In this document: in pieces, positions 40,064-52,092 of the stretch
Layout of the letters: each line of letters starts with the position of its first letter
How positions within the stretch are numbered: position 1 is the first letter of the stretch
Assembly: GCA_963070105.1 (NCBI GenBank)
Contig: OY718804.1
Location: 10,012,317 to 10,076,316, forward strand
DNA: 64,000 nt
Direction: 5' to 3'
Source of the DNA: Litomosoides sigmodontis
Taxonomy: Eukaryota; Nematoda; Chromadorea; Rhabditida; Onchocercidae
Translations under genes and position numbers: made by a program
Notes under the pieces: model-generated
Told to the model about the DNA's origin: nothing
The model's input: only the letters and a program-made list of their open reading frames with translations
Databases searched by the model: none

Positions 40064-42097
40064 TTAATCACTGCTAGAATCGCTGCAATAATCAGCCAAA
40101 CCCTGAAGGGCAGATAATGATGGTGCTAGTGAAGCAGGCCTCTCATTTTTTTCAATTTTTTCTGATGTCGAACATTCTGATAAATCTCTATGACTGCCAG
40201 TTGTATGCTCAATTTTTGTTGTAACAACTTTCGGCTCATTGCCTTCCGCTTTTTGTTTTTTGACAGCAACAATTCTTGATAAAAGTTCTTTTTGTGATCG
40301 TTTATGTGCCACCACAACGGCTTGTCCTGCTGTGCCTGGTTTCACATCTGGTACGTCAATAGATGAACAACTTGGTTTCTGATCTTCTTCCATAGGCTCA
40401 TGTTTTATTTCTCGTTTTATGTATATCGGCGTCTTCACATCCTCATTCTCATCATCCAGTATTCGTTTAACAACTTTACCATCTTCGGTCCTTACGTATA
40501 ATTTTCGAATGAATTTTTCATCTTCTTCTTCCTGCAACCGCAAAGCCTGAAACAAAACAATCATATCACAACAAACCCATATGTCATAGTAGGTGTCAAA
40601 TAACTTGGTTAATAATAAATCCTACTCACTTCTGCTTGAGCCTCAACTAAATTTCCGAAGTATTGGTCGGGGTCAAACGTTTCGTGACGCCGATTTGTCT
40701 CTTGTAATTCCTCCAATTTACCTGAAAATTAGGATTTTAGTTGCAAAAACTGGTAGTTCGTGCGTACTTTTATCGACAGTTGCAGTCCAATCTTCATTGC
40801 TTAAGCAATGGACGCTTCTGCAGTTCAGTGCAGTGGGTTAATATCGATGACAAAATCGTAAAAACAATGTCAACAAATAACCTTATGCAATAATGATATA
40901 TCTCAAAAATAAGATGACTAAGCTAAACACACCAACAACTTTAAATGTGCGATGGCATACATTCCCGTGACAGAAAATGTGCTCATTATACTAGCTATAG
41001 TAGTAATTTTACGATCGTTTGCATTAATTTATTTACTTACCCAATGCTTCCATCTCGGCTCGGCTCATTTTTGTTCTCTTTTCAAGCATTTTCATGGGGT
41101 CTTTCTTTTCTTCCTCCTCTTTTGTTTCTTTTGCTTTCTCCTCCTGTTGGTATAGCTTGAAAGCTTCAAAAAGGCGAGTTGCTCCATGTTCTTGTTGGTA
41201 GTCACAATTTTCCAAATCCGTTTTAAATGTTATTTCGGCTAAACAGTTTGGGCATCTGTAACACACAGTGCGCTAGGTCACAAACTTTAAAAAAATTTTT
41301 AAACAAAAGGACGTTAAAAATTACATGAAAAAATTGAAATGGAGTCATTGAAAAGGAAACTGACCGAAAATAAAATCTAAAAATTTTCAGTCCCAAATAG
41401 GTCTCACCATCGGCGGTCTCACGTCTCATATTAAATTTCTTCCCCTGAAATAGAATAATAGTTAGAAATTTGAAAAACATATTCCTTATGTCTCATTCTG
41501 CACTTCTATGCCGCTCAATACTGCCCATGGGTTCCACAGGGAGCTTCAAGGCATTATAACGGTCAGCATCATAAGACATGAAATCAAGATTAGCATGTGC
41601 TTCCAATTCAGTCCTGCTTATTATCGAATGGTCATTGACTTGAAACTGAAGCAATTCTACCTTATATATATATTCGTGGCACGTATCACATTGCATATTA
41701 TACGGTGCCATCACACGTTGTACAAACTGCCTGTTTCGCTGTCCTTTTGCCCGTGGGATTTTAGAAGGATCAAAGTCCGGTGGATAATATTTCTGCAAAA
41801 TCTCACTTGTTTTAAAGGACAAATTTATACAAATAAAAATTATAGTAAAAATTATGAAATTATTTACAAAAAAAATGGATCGGCATTTGTTGCCGAAATT
41901 CACAAAACAGTTTATTCACATATTATTGTATGTTTTTGAAGGCAATCCACTTTTAAGTTCACTCAAATGCGCTTATCTCTATCTCCTTTTCTCAAATGGC
42001 GAAACGTGGAATGCGATAGATAATGAAATCAAAAAATTTGCAGTTAAATTAATCATTAAAAAGTGACCTGGAAAACCTTCCGCTCTGTGCCAGTCAT
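40064..42097 (-). CDS. YJU2: Splicing factor YJU2 (CCDC94)
   Basis: Step-I splicing factor of the spliceosome, needed for the first transesterification. Six exons (minus): 42097-42068, 41792-41661, 41444-41365, 41255-41041, 40721-40630 and 40546-40064, giving 343 aa. The start ([10 protein letters not shown]) leads into the invariant [13 protein letters not shown]. The Zn-binding cysteines are C45 and C48 (CDTC) and C82 and C85 (CPNC), with [10 protein letters not shown] and [19 protein letters not shown] between and after. EHGATR follows, then a charged coiled-coil-like stretch ([23 protein letters not shown]). The tail is lysine/serine-rich and ends in CSDSSSD. Its stop is only 188 bp from the stop of CDC23 on the other strand, so the 3' UTRs may overlap. 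EFTUD2, another spliceosomal gene, lies 35 kb away. Confidence 0.96.
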
Positions 42098-45000
42098 TTT
42101 CAGTTACACGCTTCCGAGAGAGCCGAAATCGCAGTCAAAAAATATCGGAAGCAATCACACCTGGAATTATCCGTTGAATAGAGAAGCCTTCCGAAGGAGA
42201 CGTCGATTTGCACAATGCGATTCTTCTGTCCGAGCTCATTAATTTCACTTTTGTGTGGGTGGCGTTGTCCAGTTCGGGCTTTGAGTAAGGCAGTGCGGCT
42301 GCGTCTTAATACAATGGAGGGGAAGTGAAGTGGGATCCTTTCTTTCGTAAGGTAAACGGTGAATTTTGAGTTCAGTGAATTAAATTTGAAAATGGATCTC
42401 AACATCACTGAGAATTTACTAAACGGACGGGTGGTGCTAAAATGTCTAGAAAATTGCTTGAATCTATTGCATTTATCAACTAAGATGAATTGAAATACTG
42501 GTGAACTTGGTGGCTGATCATTTGTAATACTTTTTTTTGTTCAAAAAATTTTGTGTTATAAAAACTGATGTTACAGATGACATAGTTGAGTGTGTTTCAT
42601 TACTCTGGTTATGGCTATAGCTAATAGCAGCTTCTCCCCTAAAACACTGCATGATTGTAGTAAAATTTAGAGGACGAGAGAGGAAGCTATTGATAAAACT
42701 CAGTAAAGATGAAGTAAAAATGAAAAAAACTACCGGTTGTTGAGCAAATAAAATTCAAGAAATACCATTGTGTAGGTATTCAGCTTTCTTGATTCTTACG
42801 ACGATATTTAGGGACAATTTTGCAATTGCAATTGAAGTATAAAAACGTGCGGTGAAAAGTTGAATCGAGTTTTTTCACATTGATAGAAAACTGCACTGAA
42901 CAGTCTAATTAACTATGTCTTTCGGTTGAAAAGTGAAAATTGCTTCGAAGAAAGATCATTTGCCAAGTTTACGCCAAAGTCGCCCATTCTACAGTGATGA
43001 CAGTCGTCGAATTACCACGTTGCATATGCAAACAATGGTGAATGAGAGATAAATTTTCATTTTTACTTAAACTATGGTTGCAAATTTTGTCGACATTTCA
43101 ATTTTCTAATGAAAAGAATGCAACCATCCAAATTGTCGAAGCATTCTATGATTGTCTATCATTTTGTCTAAAATTCTTTTGCAGTTGCCTTTTACTAACT
43201 GGTAAATTTTGAAATTAAAATGCCACATCATATTTTAAAATGTGACATTCATCTTGAAGTTAATTTATCATATCCTACGGCGTTGTCGCAGTTGTAATTA
43301 GAATCTGGACGTGGGCCTAATCAAGTGAGCCTGCGTAGAAATAATTGTTGAAGAAAGATTTCAATCATCAACCGCAAGCTCTAATTAGCGGATAATGAAG
43401 TGCCTAGAAATAAGTGCTCGCATCATTCAACTCAATTTATGAAGACTAAGAAAATTAAATTGGAAGGAACATCTCCACCGTTCATCACTCGCCTTATGAA
43501 TTTGTAAGCGAGCACTGCATAGTTTTTCAATAATTAAATTCTGAAATAAAAAGAGGGAGCTCATATAAAATTCCGTTGCTTAGCAGCTTGCTTATTTGCG
43601 CTGATCGATTCTCATTTTATATAATCATTATGCAGTAAAATTCTTTGTGAAATATTCGTTATTTCACGTGAGTGTTAGAATAAGTTGAAGTGTTTGAGGA
43701 CAACAAGAAAATCTTTTGTTGTTCATCAATTTCATATTTCATACTTAAGTTTTCTCCGCGCTCAATCACTATGCTTTAGGTGCATGAATTCAAGAAAAGG
43801 TGCATTATGTGAACAATTTCCAGTTTAAATTAAAAAGAATTCAAATTTTCAAGCAATAATACCGTAAATTATTGGCGGCATAATTCTTGGTTTACATCAC
43901 TCCGTTATCAATAAATTCTTTTTCCTATTAGTTACATATTTTAAACAAAAAAAAAAACTGGCTGAAGTACAGCTTCACTCAAATCAGTTCTGTTCAGCAA
44001 ATTCCATCAAATATACCTAAATTAGTTCAAAAATGAAGAGTGCGGCTATACCCTACTATCGATGTGTATGCGCAATTGTCCATAAAGTAACAAAAACTTA
44101 TTCGAAACTTGCATTTATCGAATTCTGCACAAAATTCAAGAAGAAATGAATGAAAAAAGTTTACAAGTAGTAAAATTTTACTGATATGATGAATTTTACT
44201 TCTTACTTGAAAAAATAATTGAGTAATTGAGCAGTTGAAGTAAAATCAACTTGCCATGAAATAATTCAGAGAAATCGACCATCGAATTGTATTCTTCCCC
44301 TCGACAACAAATCATTTTCACTTTTACTGGACAATTCGCTTTCGAATTCGATTTCTTCGAATAATTTTACTTGCGATACAAAATTTTTCCCTTAGCCTTT
44401 GCATTGATCAGTTTTGCTCCAATTTCCACACATGCTGCTATGTGGATCAAGCAACCCTAATAAGAAAATAATTTCATTAGGTGAAATTTATGGGAGAACA
44501 CCTTTTATTAATTCAATTCAAAATCCATTCCTTAGTTAATTTTTTATTTGCTATGAAATTTTAATTTCAACCTTGCCCATTTGAATGAGTGAGTGAAAAT
44601 TCAAATCAGTTTAACGAAAACGGAAGTTTGAATACACAGCAAATTGTAAATTAGTTATGGTGAAAACTAAATTATTTGAACTACGATATTGCATAATGCA
44701 AGTTCTTTGCTAGACTGGTTTTCAACGTTCGCATTACTCCTTTTGCAATATTTCCTTGATGCTTCACATCAATCTTCTGTGTAACATCCCTGTTACAGTG
44801 TCGTACTTTTCGTAAGCAGCACACGTGAAGATTTCACGTAACCTGTTGTAACAAAAATTGACAGTCGATTAAATTGCAATTCATTCCTCCCACTGTAATT
44901 CAACGATGCGACATTTTGTAACGTCCAATACTGTATAAGTGATTATGGCGCTGTTGTCTCGAAACGTCCAATTATGCCACCAATCTATTCACTTTCAATT

Positions 45001-47664
45001 GAAACTTCAAGCTTTGTAATAGAATGATTTACAATAATTACGCGAAGAATGTTGAACATTTCACAGTTTACACATTGATTGTAGGAGTTAAAAACTGTGA
45101 TTTATGGTTAAAGTGTTTGTGCGAAGAACGTTTGGATGGAATGAGTCATAAAGATCGCAAAAAAAATTATTGCTTTGCTTTAAAAATTGTTCAACAAGCA
45201 CATTGCTGCAGGATGATTTCACTCGAACGTCAATCTTTCTTCTTAATTCTCTTTTTTTTTAGTTCCATTTAGCAAACACACACACACACACACACGCACA
45301 CACGCACACACACACACACACACACTTGCAAATACTTCAAGAGGTTCTAGTAGATGGACGTGAGGTGCGGAGGAAAATTTGACGGTTTAATGGTTGTCGC
45401 TTGCTTGCTATCATTCGATTTTCAAAACAAAATTTACTTCTTAAAAGTGATTTTGCACCTCTTTCATTCACTGATTGCTCATTTCATTCGTTTTATTTCT
45501 TAAAACTTATAAAATGGATAGACGCACATGCACGATGTCGCAAAGTTGACCTGTGATTATGCTCGATAGATTCAATCTTACTTCATATTTCAAAATTATT
45601 TAGCTTCTCAATTTCATCAACTGTTTGGTTAGTTAGGGAATGGTTTAAAGAATGAAAGCAATTGACAAAATTATTCTAAATGAAGAAGTAAAAATAGCAG
45701 CCAATTCAGCTGGTGCAACCGATCACTGAAAATAAAAGGAGCACGTGTGAATCTATTTCGTCAATTAATTAATTCTTGATATTCAACAAAATAGTCATCA
45801 ACTTAATCAAATTTATTCCCATCTTTCCGTTTACATCGTATTACTTTGGTTTTTATAAGACAGTTTTAAAACAATTTGAAAATTAATGCTAATTTATAAC
45901 AGAAATTTGAAACATCCTGTAAACTGACAAGGTAACCGTGGAGCTGGTTTGTTTGCAAATGTGATAATTTGTTCTCTCTTTGCTTATTAAAGTACCACTT
46001 TGGAAGCCATGAAATTAGAAGATGAAAATTAGAAGATTTTATTCCACAAATTCATCCGATGGGATGGATCATTTCATTTGAGAGCCATGTTTTCCGGGCA
46101 AAATGTGCCTTAGTGTGCCATTTCAAATGAGAGGAGACTTGTAGTTCACTCCTATTGACAGTCAGCAAATTGTGTATGAAACACTAGTGTTACTTGATAT
46201 TTGATGTTATTTAATACATATTTAAATATATTATGATATTTAATATATTTTTAAGTATATTAAATACATAGAAATATTGAAACTAATCAATTAGGTTGGT
46301 AATAAAGTGGGTAGATGGCCATAACAGATAAAATATTATACTGATTGCTGAGCGTTGTAGGTTGTTACAGTCTTTTACTGATCGATAAAGACCGACCGAA
46401 TATTTCCGACGATTGGTTGTACGTTAATTTGTGTTGCTTCACTCATTAAATTCCACGTCCAAACTAACTGGTATAGAGCAGTAAAGTTAAAGGAAAAGAG
46501 GAATGTAAATCGAATGACTGCTACGGTCCGTCCATCTGTGACTTCGTGATCATTCCATTAATTCATTTTCTACCAGCTAAGACCTCATCTCTTCACCATT
46601 CCGTCTCAAACAGTGACGTCCGCACTACTGATAAGATAACGGGAGACCTGTGTAGTTACCTTGCAGTTACTTATATAGTCCTAATTTCATTTAGTATTCC
46701 TTGATGATGTCAGCATAAAGCACATTGAATAATACACTTTGAGCAAACTGAAATGTTTGGAAATATTTAAAATTGTGATAAGATAAAAGGTGATGTGAAG
46801 GTGCTTGATGGTTTACGTGTTGCAGAGCTCTTTTTTCTTCACCTTCACCGTACCATAAATGAGCGATTCTCGCATTTAAAATCATTTTTTGTCCACATCA
46901 TGTAATCAGTGAAGTGTTTTGCCGCAGTATTGCGGTCTATGTTCTACAATCTTTTGAAAAGCCGTTTCCGGTCTTTCCTGATTATACTATTGATAAGACA
47001 AGATATATTTGTTTCAGTAGCTTTTTCAAGCATACAAGGCAGTAGGACAATGAAGCAGCAATTTTGAACTCTGAGAAAAACAGGAGATTTGCTCGTAAAC
47101 ATAATTCGATAGCGTAAGAATAAACTGCACAACATTGAACAACCCTGTCTACTCGCTGTTGAAACTGTTCAGTGATTGAATTGTAACTTTTCAAAGATAT
47201 TTTCACTGAGTATTCAACAGAATACTGTTTTTCAGTACTAGGGAACTGTGTAACATCGTTACCGTCAAAGGTCACGATGCTCTCGTTATAGATGCTACAG
47301 AGTCATGGACATTCTATATTTCGTTGTCGTTATTAATAGAGATTGCTGCTAAGCCGTTCAATATATTATCAAGGCAAAAAGTTTATATTTTATGCTTTCA
47401 AAGTACCCACTAAACACCTTTTTTGAGACTGCCCTCTTTTGTCGGTCTCATTTTGAAAGATTCCGAGTGCTGAGATATGTAAGTTTATCTGTCATGACGA
47501 TTAAAAGGTGGACGAATGTAAATTTACGAATTTAATGTAATTTTGTAGGGATTTACATTTCCAAATAGTGGTGAGCATAATGAATGTATTTCAGAGAGTG
47601 GTCCTGATCACTGCGATCGGTCCGGGTAGGGATTGGCGGTGGACGTCTTTCTTGCAAGCTAACG
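42098..47664. other. Large divergent intergenic region (YJU2 / bre-3)
   Basis: 5.6 kb with no gene I can support, the longest such stretch in the window. It is AT-rich and contains a CA microsatellite (45275-45325). The ORFs at 45024-45272 (+), 46691-46885 (-) and 46982-47275 (-) show no family resemblance. It may hold long regulatory sequence, or upstream non-coding exons of bre-3. Confidence 0.45.
45275..45325. repeat. CA/TG microsatellite
   Basis: About 50 bases of CA dinucleotides interrupted twice by CG, in the YJU2/bre-3 intergenic region. Confidence 0.96.
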
Positions 47665-50600
47665 ATGAACGTTAACGCAGAAATGAAGCACGCTATACAT
47701 GTAGCTTCCTTCTTCTGTTGGCTTGTTCTATTCGAAGTTATATGTGGTACCATACCACTTTTCTCGCAAAGTCGAAACAGGCATGTCTCAACCGCATCGC
47801 TTATTGGCAGGTTTATTCCAAAGTTCTTTTGTAAAACCTTTATATTTTCCATTAAGGTGCAGGACAAGTTCTTTGAATTCTGAATGATTCAACCTTACAA
47901 AGCCATTGTAAAGTTAATGCACGAACATTTGATGAATAGTATTCAAAGATGCTGAAAAAATTTTTAAGGTTGAAATTTTTTACAGTAAAGGGTTTTTAAT
48001 GGCCAAAACTTCTTTTTATGTTTTATCAGCTTTTCTGAGTTGAGTTGGCGTTTTTCATAATCCTTTCCTAGAGCGAAGAAATCCATTACTTAGTCCTCAA
48101 GTAGTGCAATTTTTTATAAGAAAATTATGGCGGAAAAATACATTATCAAAATCTGAACTATCTTCGAATATTTAGGTACGGGTATTTTGGTACATTTATT
48201 CTGTATGTCATACGTGTTGCATCACTGTTAGTTTTACCTCAATGCATATTTAATATGCTTGGCTTGGTGTTATTCAATGGCTTTCGGGAAAAGGTCAGGT
48301 TGAAGGCTGCACCACTGCTGGCTCCACTTGTTTGTTTCCGAGTTGTAACACGTGGTGATTACCCTGAACTTGTAAAGGTATTTTTTGAGAGAATTACTAT
48401 TATCTGTTATATTTATGCTGATATTTTAATCACTTTAATCGGCTATAATGTCATTGGTTCACATCTAACTGTGTGTGTTATCACAAATAAATATTGAGTG
48501 GTTTATAAGAATTTCATCGACATTCAGGCACTTAGTTTATTGTGTCGTTTTGTGACAAGAATTTATAAGTTCGAAACAAGCCGGTTTCTGCTGTTTATGA
48601 TATTGCAAAATTCCAGCAAAATGTAAATTACAATATGACAAAATGTCGAGAGGTCGGAATGGAGAATTTTTTCTTTGAAGTGGTAACGGATAAAGCCATC
48701 TGTTTACCGGGTAAACCGCGCCTTCGTGAAGTCGTTGTTCCAAGTGCTTACAGGTATGTTTTAAAATTCGTAGACATAGCTGGTTCGTTCCTAACACTAT
48801 ATAGTTAAAATGAATTGAACAATTAAGATTAAATTTTGTAGTACTTCTTTTATGATTCATCTGCCTCCAGGACAAAAAGTGGAGCACAGTTCAAATCACG
48901 TGCCTTGCAATACTGTTTGGAAGATGGTGTCAATATCCTTCAAGATGATAATTGGATTGTACATCTTGATGAAGAAACCTTATTAACGAATAATGCGGTT
49001 TGATTTGCATCAATTTTATGGAATTTTAAGAAATGGCCTTTTACTATTTTTTCTTTCCCGAGGCATTGGCCTATGGTTGATTGTACCCAATTAAATAATT
49101 GCTTAGTTTCATATTTGTTAATGATAAAAAAATGCTTTTATTGTTCTGATCAAAGTCTAATTGATTGGAAATGTAGTAGTGAATAGTGGATTTAACGAAT
49201 CCAATGATCTACTGCAGAGGATGTGGTGGCACAAGCATTCTCCTTACACTGCCATTAGTTCATGACAATGTTTGTTGAAAGCTAGTAAATCTTTTCATTA
49301 TTCATGACAATGTTTGTTGAAAGCTAGTAAATCTTTTCATTAATCGTAACTCTGGCTATACTACTGATTATGCGGATTGAATAAATCATTGTCTAACTTA
49401 TTCAATCAAGTTACAAATTGTATTTTTTAGATCTGTGGCATATTAAATTTTTGTGAAGATGGAAAACATCAGTTTGGTCAGGGAGTAATCACTTACGCTA
49501 ATGGTGATATAGTTAATTGGATTACAACTTTATCAGACTCCTTCCGGTTCTTTTTTTGCTTTTCGTTTTATTGAGAATTTTATCCTATTGTTTATTCATC
49601 CGTCTTTTGTTTTTGTTCTGGTTGGTAAATTAAAATTAGATTTTTAATCATCCATGTATGCAAAATTCTGCTTAATTTATTATCAATTTGTTTACAGCGT
49701 AGCAGATGATATGGGAAAATTACGTTTTCAGTTCAGATTCTTTCACAAACCTCTTTTTGGTTGGAAAGGTTCATTTGTCGTCACTCAGGTAAGCGTCAGA
49801 AGTTTGAGCTCAACAGGAAAACAACCTTTAATGAATCATAAAGTTACTTTTTCATGATTCTTGTTGATCCGAAAGTCATTCTTGTTTTTGGTATCCCACT
49901 CTGTGTCCAATTTTATTGCAGGTTGGAGCTGAAAGAAGCGTATCATTTGATCATGGCCGTGAAGGTTCCATTGCCGAGGATTGTTTTTTTAGTATGATTG
50001 CGTTCAGAGATGGATATACATTTGATTTTATTGAAGGTTTGCTACGCATTTCTTGTTTTTAAATAATTTGACTTAATCATTTTAATCTTTCAGTTGTTAG
50101 AGTAGTGTTACAATTGCTATCAGAGCACACTATTAGTGATTTAATCAACTGATAATTTTTATCATTTTTTGTATTCATACTTAATTTTTAGGAGAAATGC
50201 TTGAAAAAAGTCCCTTCACTTTTTGGGACTTCTTACAACAACGAAAGCGGTGGCTCCAAGGTATCTTCTTAACAGTACATGCTAAGCAAATCCCAACGAA
50301 AAACAAAGTAAGTGTTTTACTTTGGTTTTGTTCAAGATGTCTTCAAGTAGTACACTTTTTCACATATTTAGAATAAGCATGCAGTCGAATCATAGAAGAA
50401 TCGATATTGTTCATTCTTGAGCAACTGCCCAGAAGCCGAAATGGGCTAGTAGTTCTAACCAAACTTAATACTCATTAGTTATTGTTATATCAGGATATAA
50501 ACGAATAACATAGTGGCGACGTGGAATCGCAACACTCCATTATCAATTATGAAATTAATGTATGTTGCTTACAGATATTATTAGGATTATCTTTCTACGC

Positions 50601-51411
50601 ATGGGCATCGATGCCAGTAACCAGTATGCAAATGTATCTCTTCCATGCATTTCCACTGCCGCCGTGTTTTATATTTGATTTTTTGGTTGCATTTGTTGCA
50701 GCTGTCAATCTCTACATGTACATTTATGGTGTCCTCAAAAGCTTCTCTCATAAATATAGGTTTGTTCGCCATTCCTTCACGTGAATCTGTTATTCCAAAA
50801 ATTCGATTTTTTTTAATTCGCCGAGGTATTTTAATTTCGATATTTCAGGCCTTCTAAAACACCAAATTTCTTTCATAGCTAAAAAGCGCTTGTTTAAAAA
50901 AAGATTACTCGTCTCATATTTATGCGCGTTCTCGTTTATTAAAATATTGCAGAAGTAGATAAAAGTTTTTTTTCTTCAACGTTTTTATGCTAAATCCGTA
51001 TTTGTTATGAAATTAAGCTAATTGCTTCAAAAATAACCCGGCTATAATTTGCAGGAAGTCGCTGCAGATTTAGAAAGTCTTGAAATTATAGAATCTTCTT
51101 TTTGATTAATTCGATTATATCCATTTTTTTATAAATTAATTTTTTTAGTCAGTGAGTTTTAGAGCGGACAATGAAATCACTAATTTTTGTGGAATTTATC
51201 ACTGGAATTATTGTCCGGAATTCTTTTTGAGAATTTTAGAAAATTTTGCAGGCATAGTCCAGCACGACTGTGCTTATATATGGTTGGCGCGTTGCTAACG
51301 ATACCATTTAATGTCTGCATAGAGAATATAGCAGTAATATGGGGAATGCTTGGAAACAAGAATGGCTTCTATGTCGTGAAGAAAGATGAAAGAATGATTT
51401 CTATTCTGTGA
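47665..51411 (+). CDS. bre-3: Beta-1,4-mannosyltransferase BRE-3 / Egghead
   Basis: GT2-family multi-pass membrane enzyme that adds mannose to glucosylceramide, giving the arthro-series glycolipid core of invertebrates. In C. elegans its loss gives resistance to Bt crystal proteins. Ten exons: 47665-47810, 48176-48377, 48617-48753, 48871-48997, 49431-49546, 49698-49788, 49922-50036, 50192-50307, 50575-50759 and 51252-51411, giving 464 aa (Drosophila Egghead is about 457). Two N-terminal membrane segments precede the catalytic domain. Motifs: FEVVTDKAICLPGKPRLREVVVP, the DxD-like HLDEETLL (193-200), HQFGQGVITYANGDIVNW, catalytic AEDCFF (291-296), and QQRKRWLQG (327-335, the QxxRW motif). Several hydrophobic helices follow and the end is FYVVKKDERMISIL. 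All motif residues are intact. Confidence 0.95.
49261..49343. repeat. 42-bp tandem duplication in a bre-3 intron
   Basis: Two adjacent copies of a 42-base unit starting CATGACAATGTTTGTTGAAA; they are identical except at the last bases. They lie in the intron between exons 4 and 5, so the event is recent. Confidence 0.95.
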
Positions 51412-52005
51412 AGAAGGTACTAGGCAGTCGTTTTGTTGACCGTGTGGAGCGAGAGAATGTAGAACTAACCCACTATTACTTATTAACGCGACTATTAACG
51501 TCTAAACAAAAGTGTGAAAAAAGAAAAAGTATCTGAAATTCCATGTTTTCTTTTCAATCTGTATGTGCTTATTAATTATTGATTTGATACAGCATGTTCT
51601 CCTTCGCAGTTATTTGGGATTGACTACTTTTGATGTTTAAAATTAGAAATTTCATTATCGCTTCGTCAAATAGTGTTTAGGATTTTGCAAATGAAAAAGT
51701 ACTGGATAAAAAGTTTTGCAAAGGACTGCATGTAAGTCTGAAAGTTTGTCCAAAGCAGAATGTTCCGTTTTGAAATCACTTGTCACTAAAAGAGAAGGTA
51801 ATGTCATATATTCTTGTGATTGTGATTGCATAATTATTTGAAACACATGTAAATCACTTATAAAATCATTGTCTTATTCTTTCTTCATATATTATTATTC
51901 GACTTTTGTTTATTTATATATTTATCTATCTATCTATTTATCTATTTATTTATTATCTATTTATTTTATTTATTTATTTATTTATTCATGTATTTATTTA
52001 TTCAT

Positions 52006-52092
<87 letters not shown>

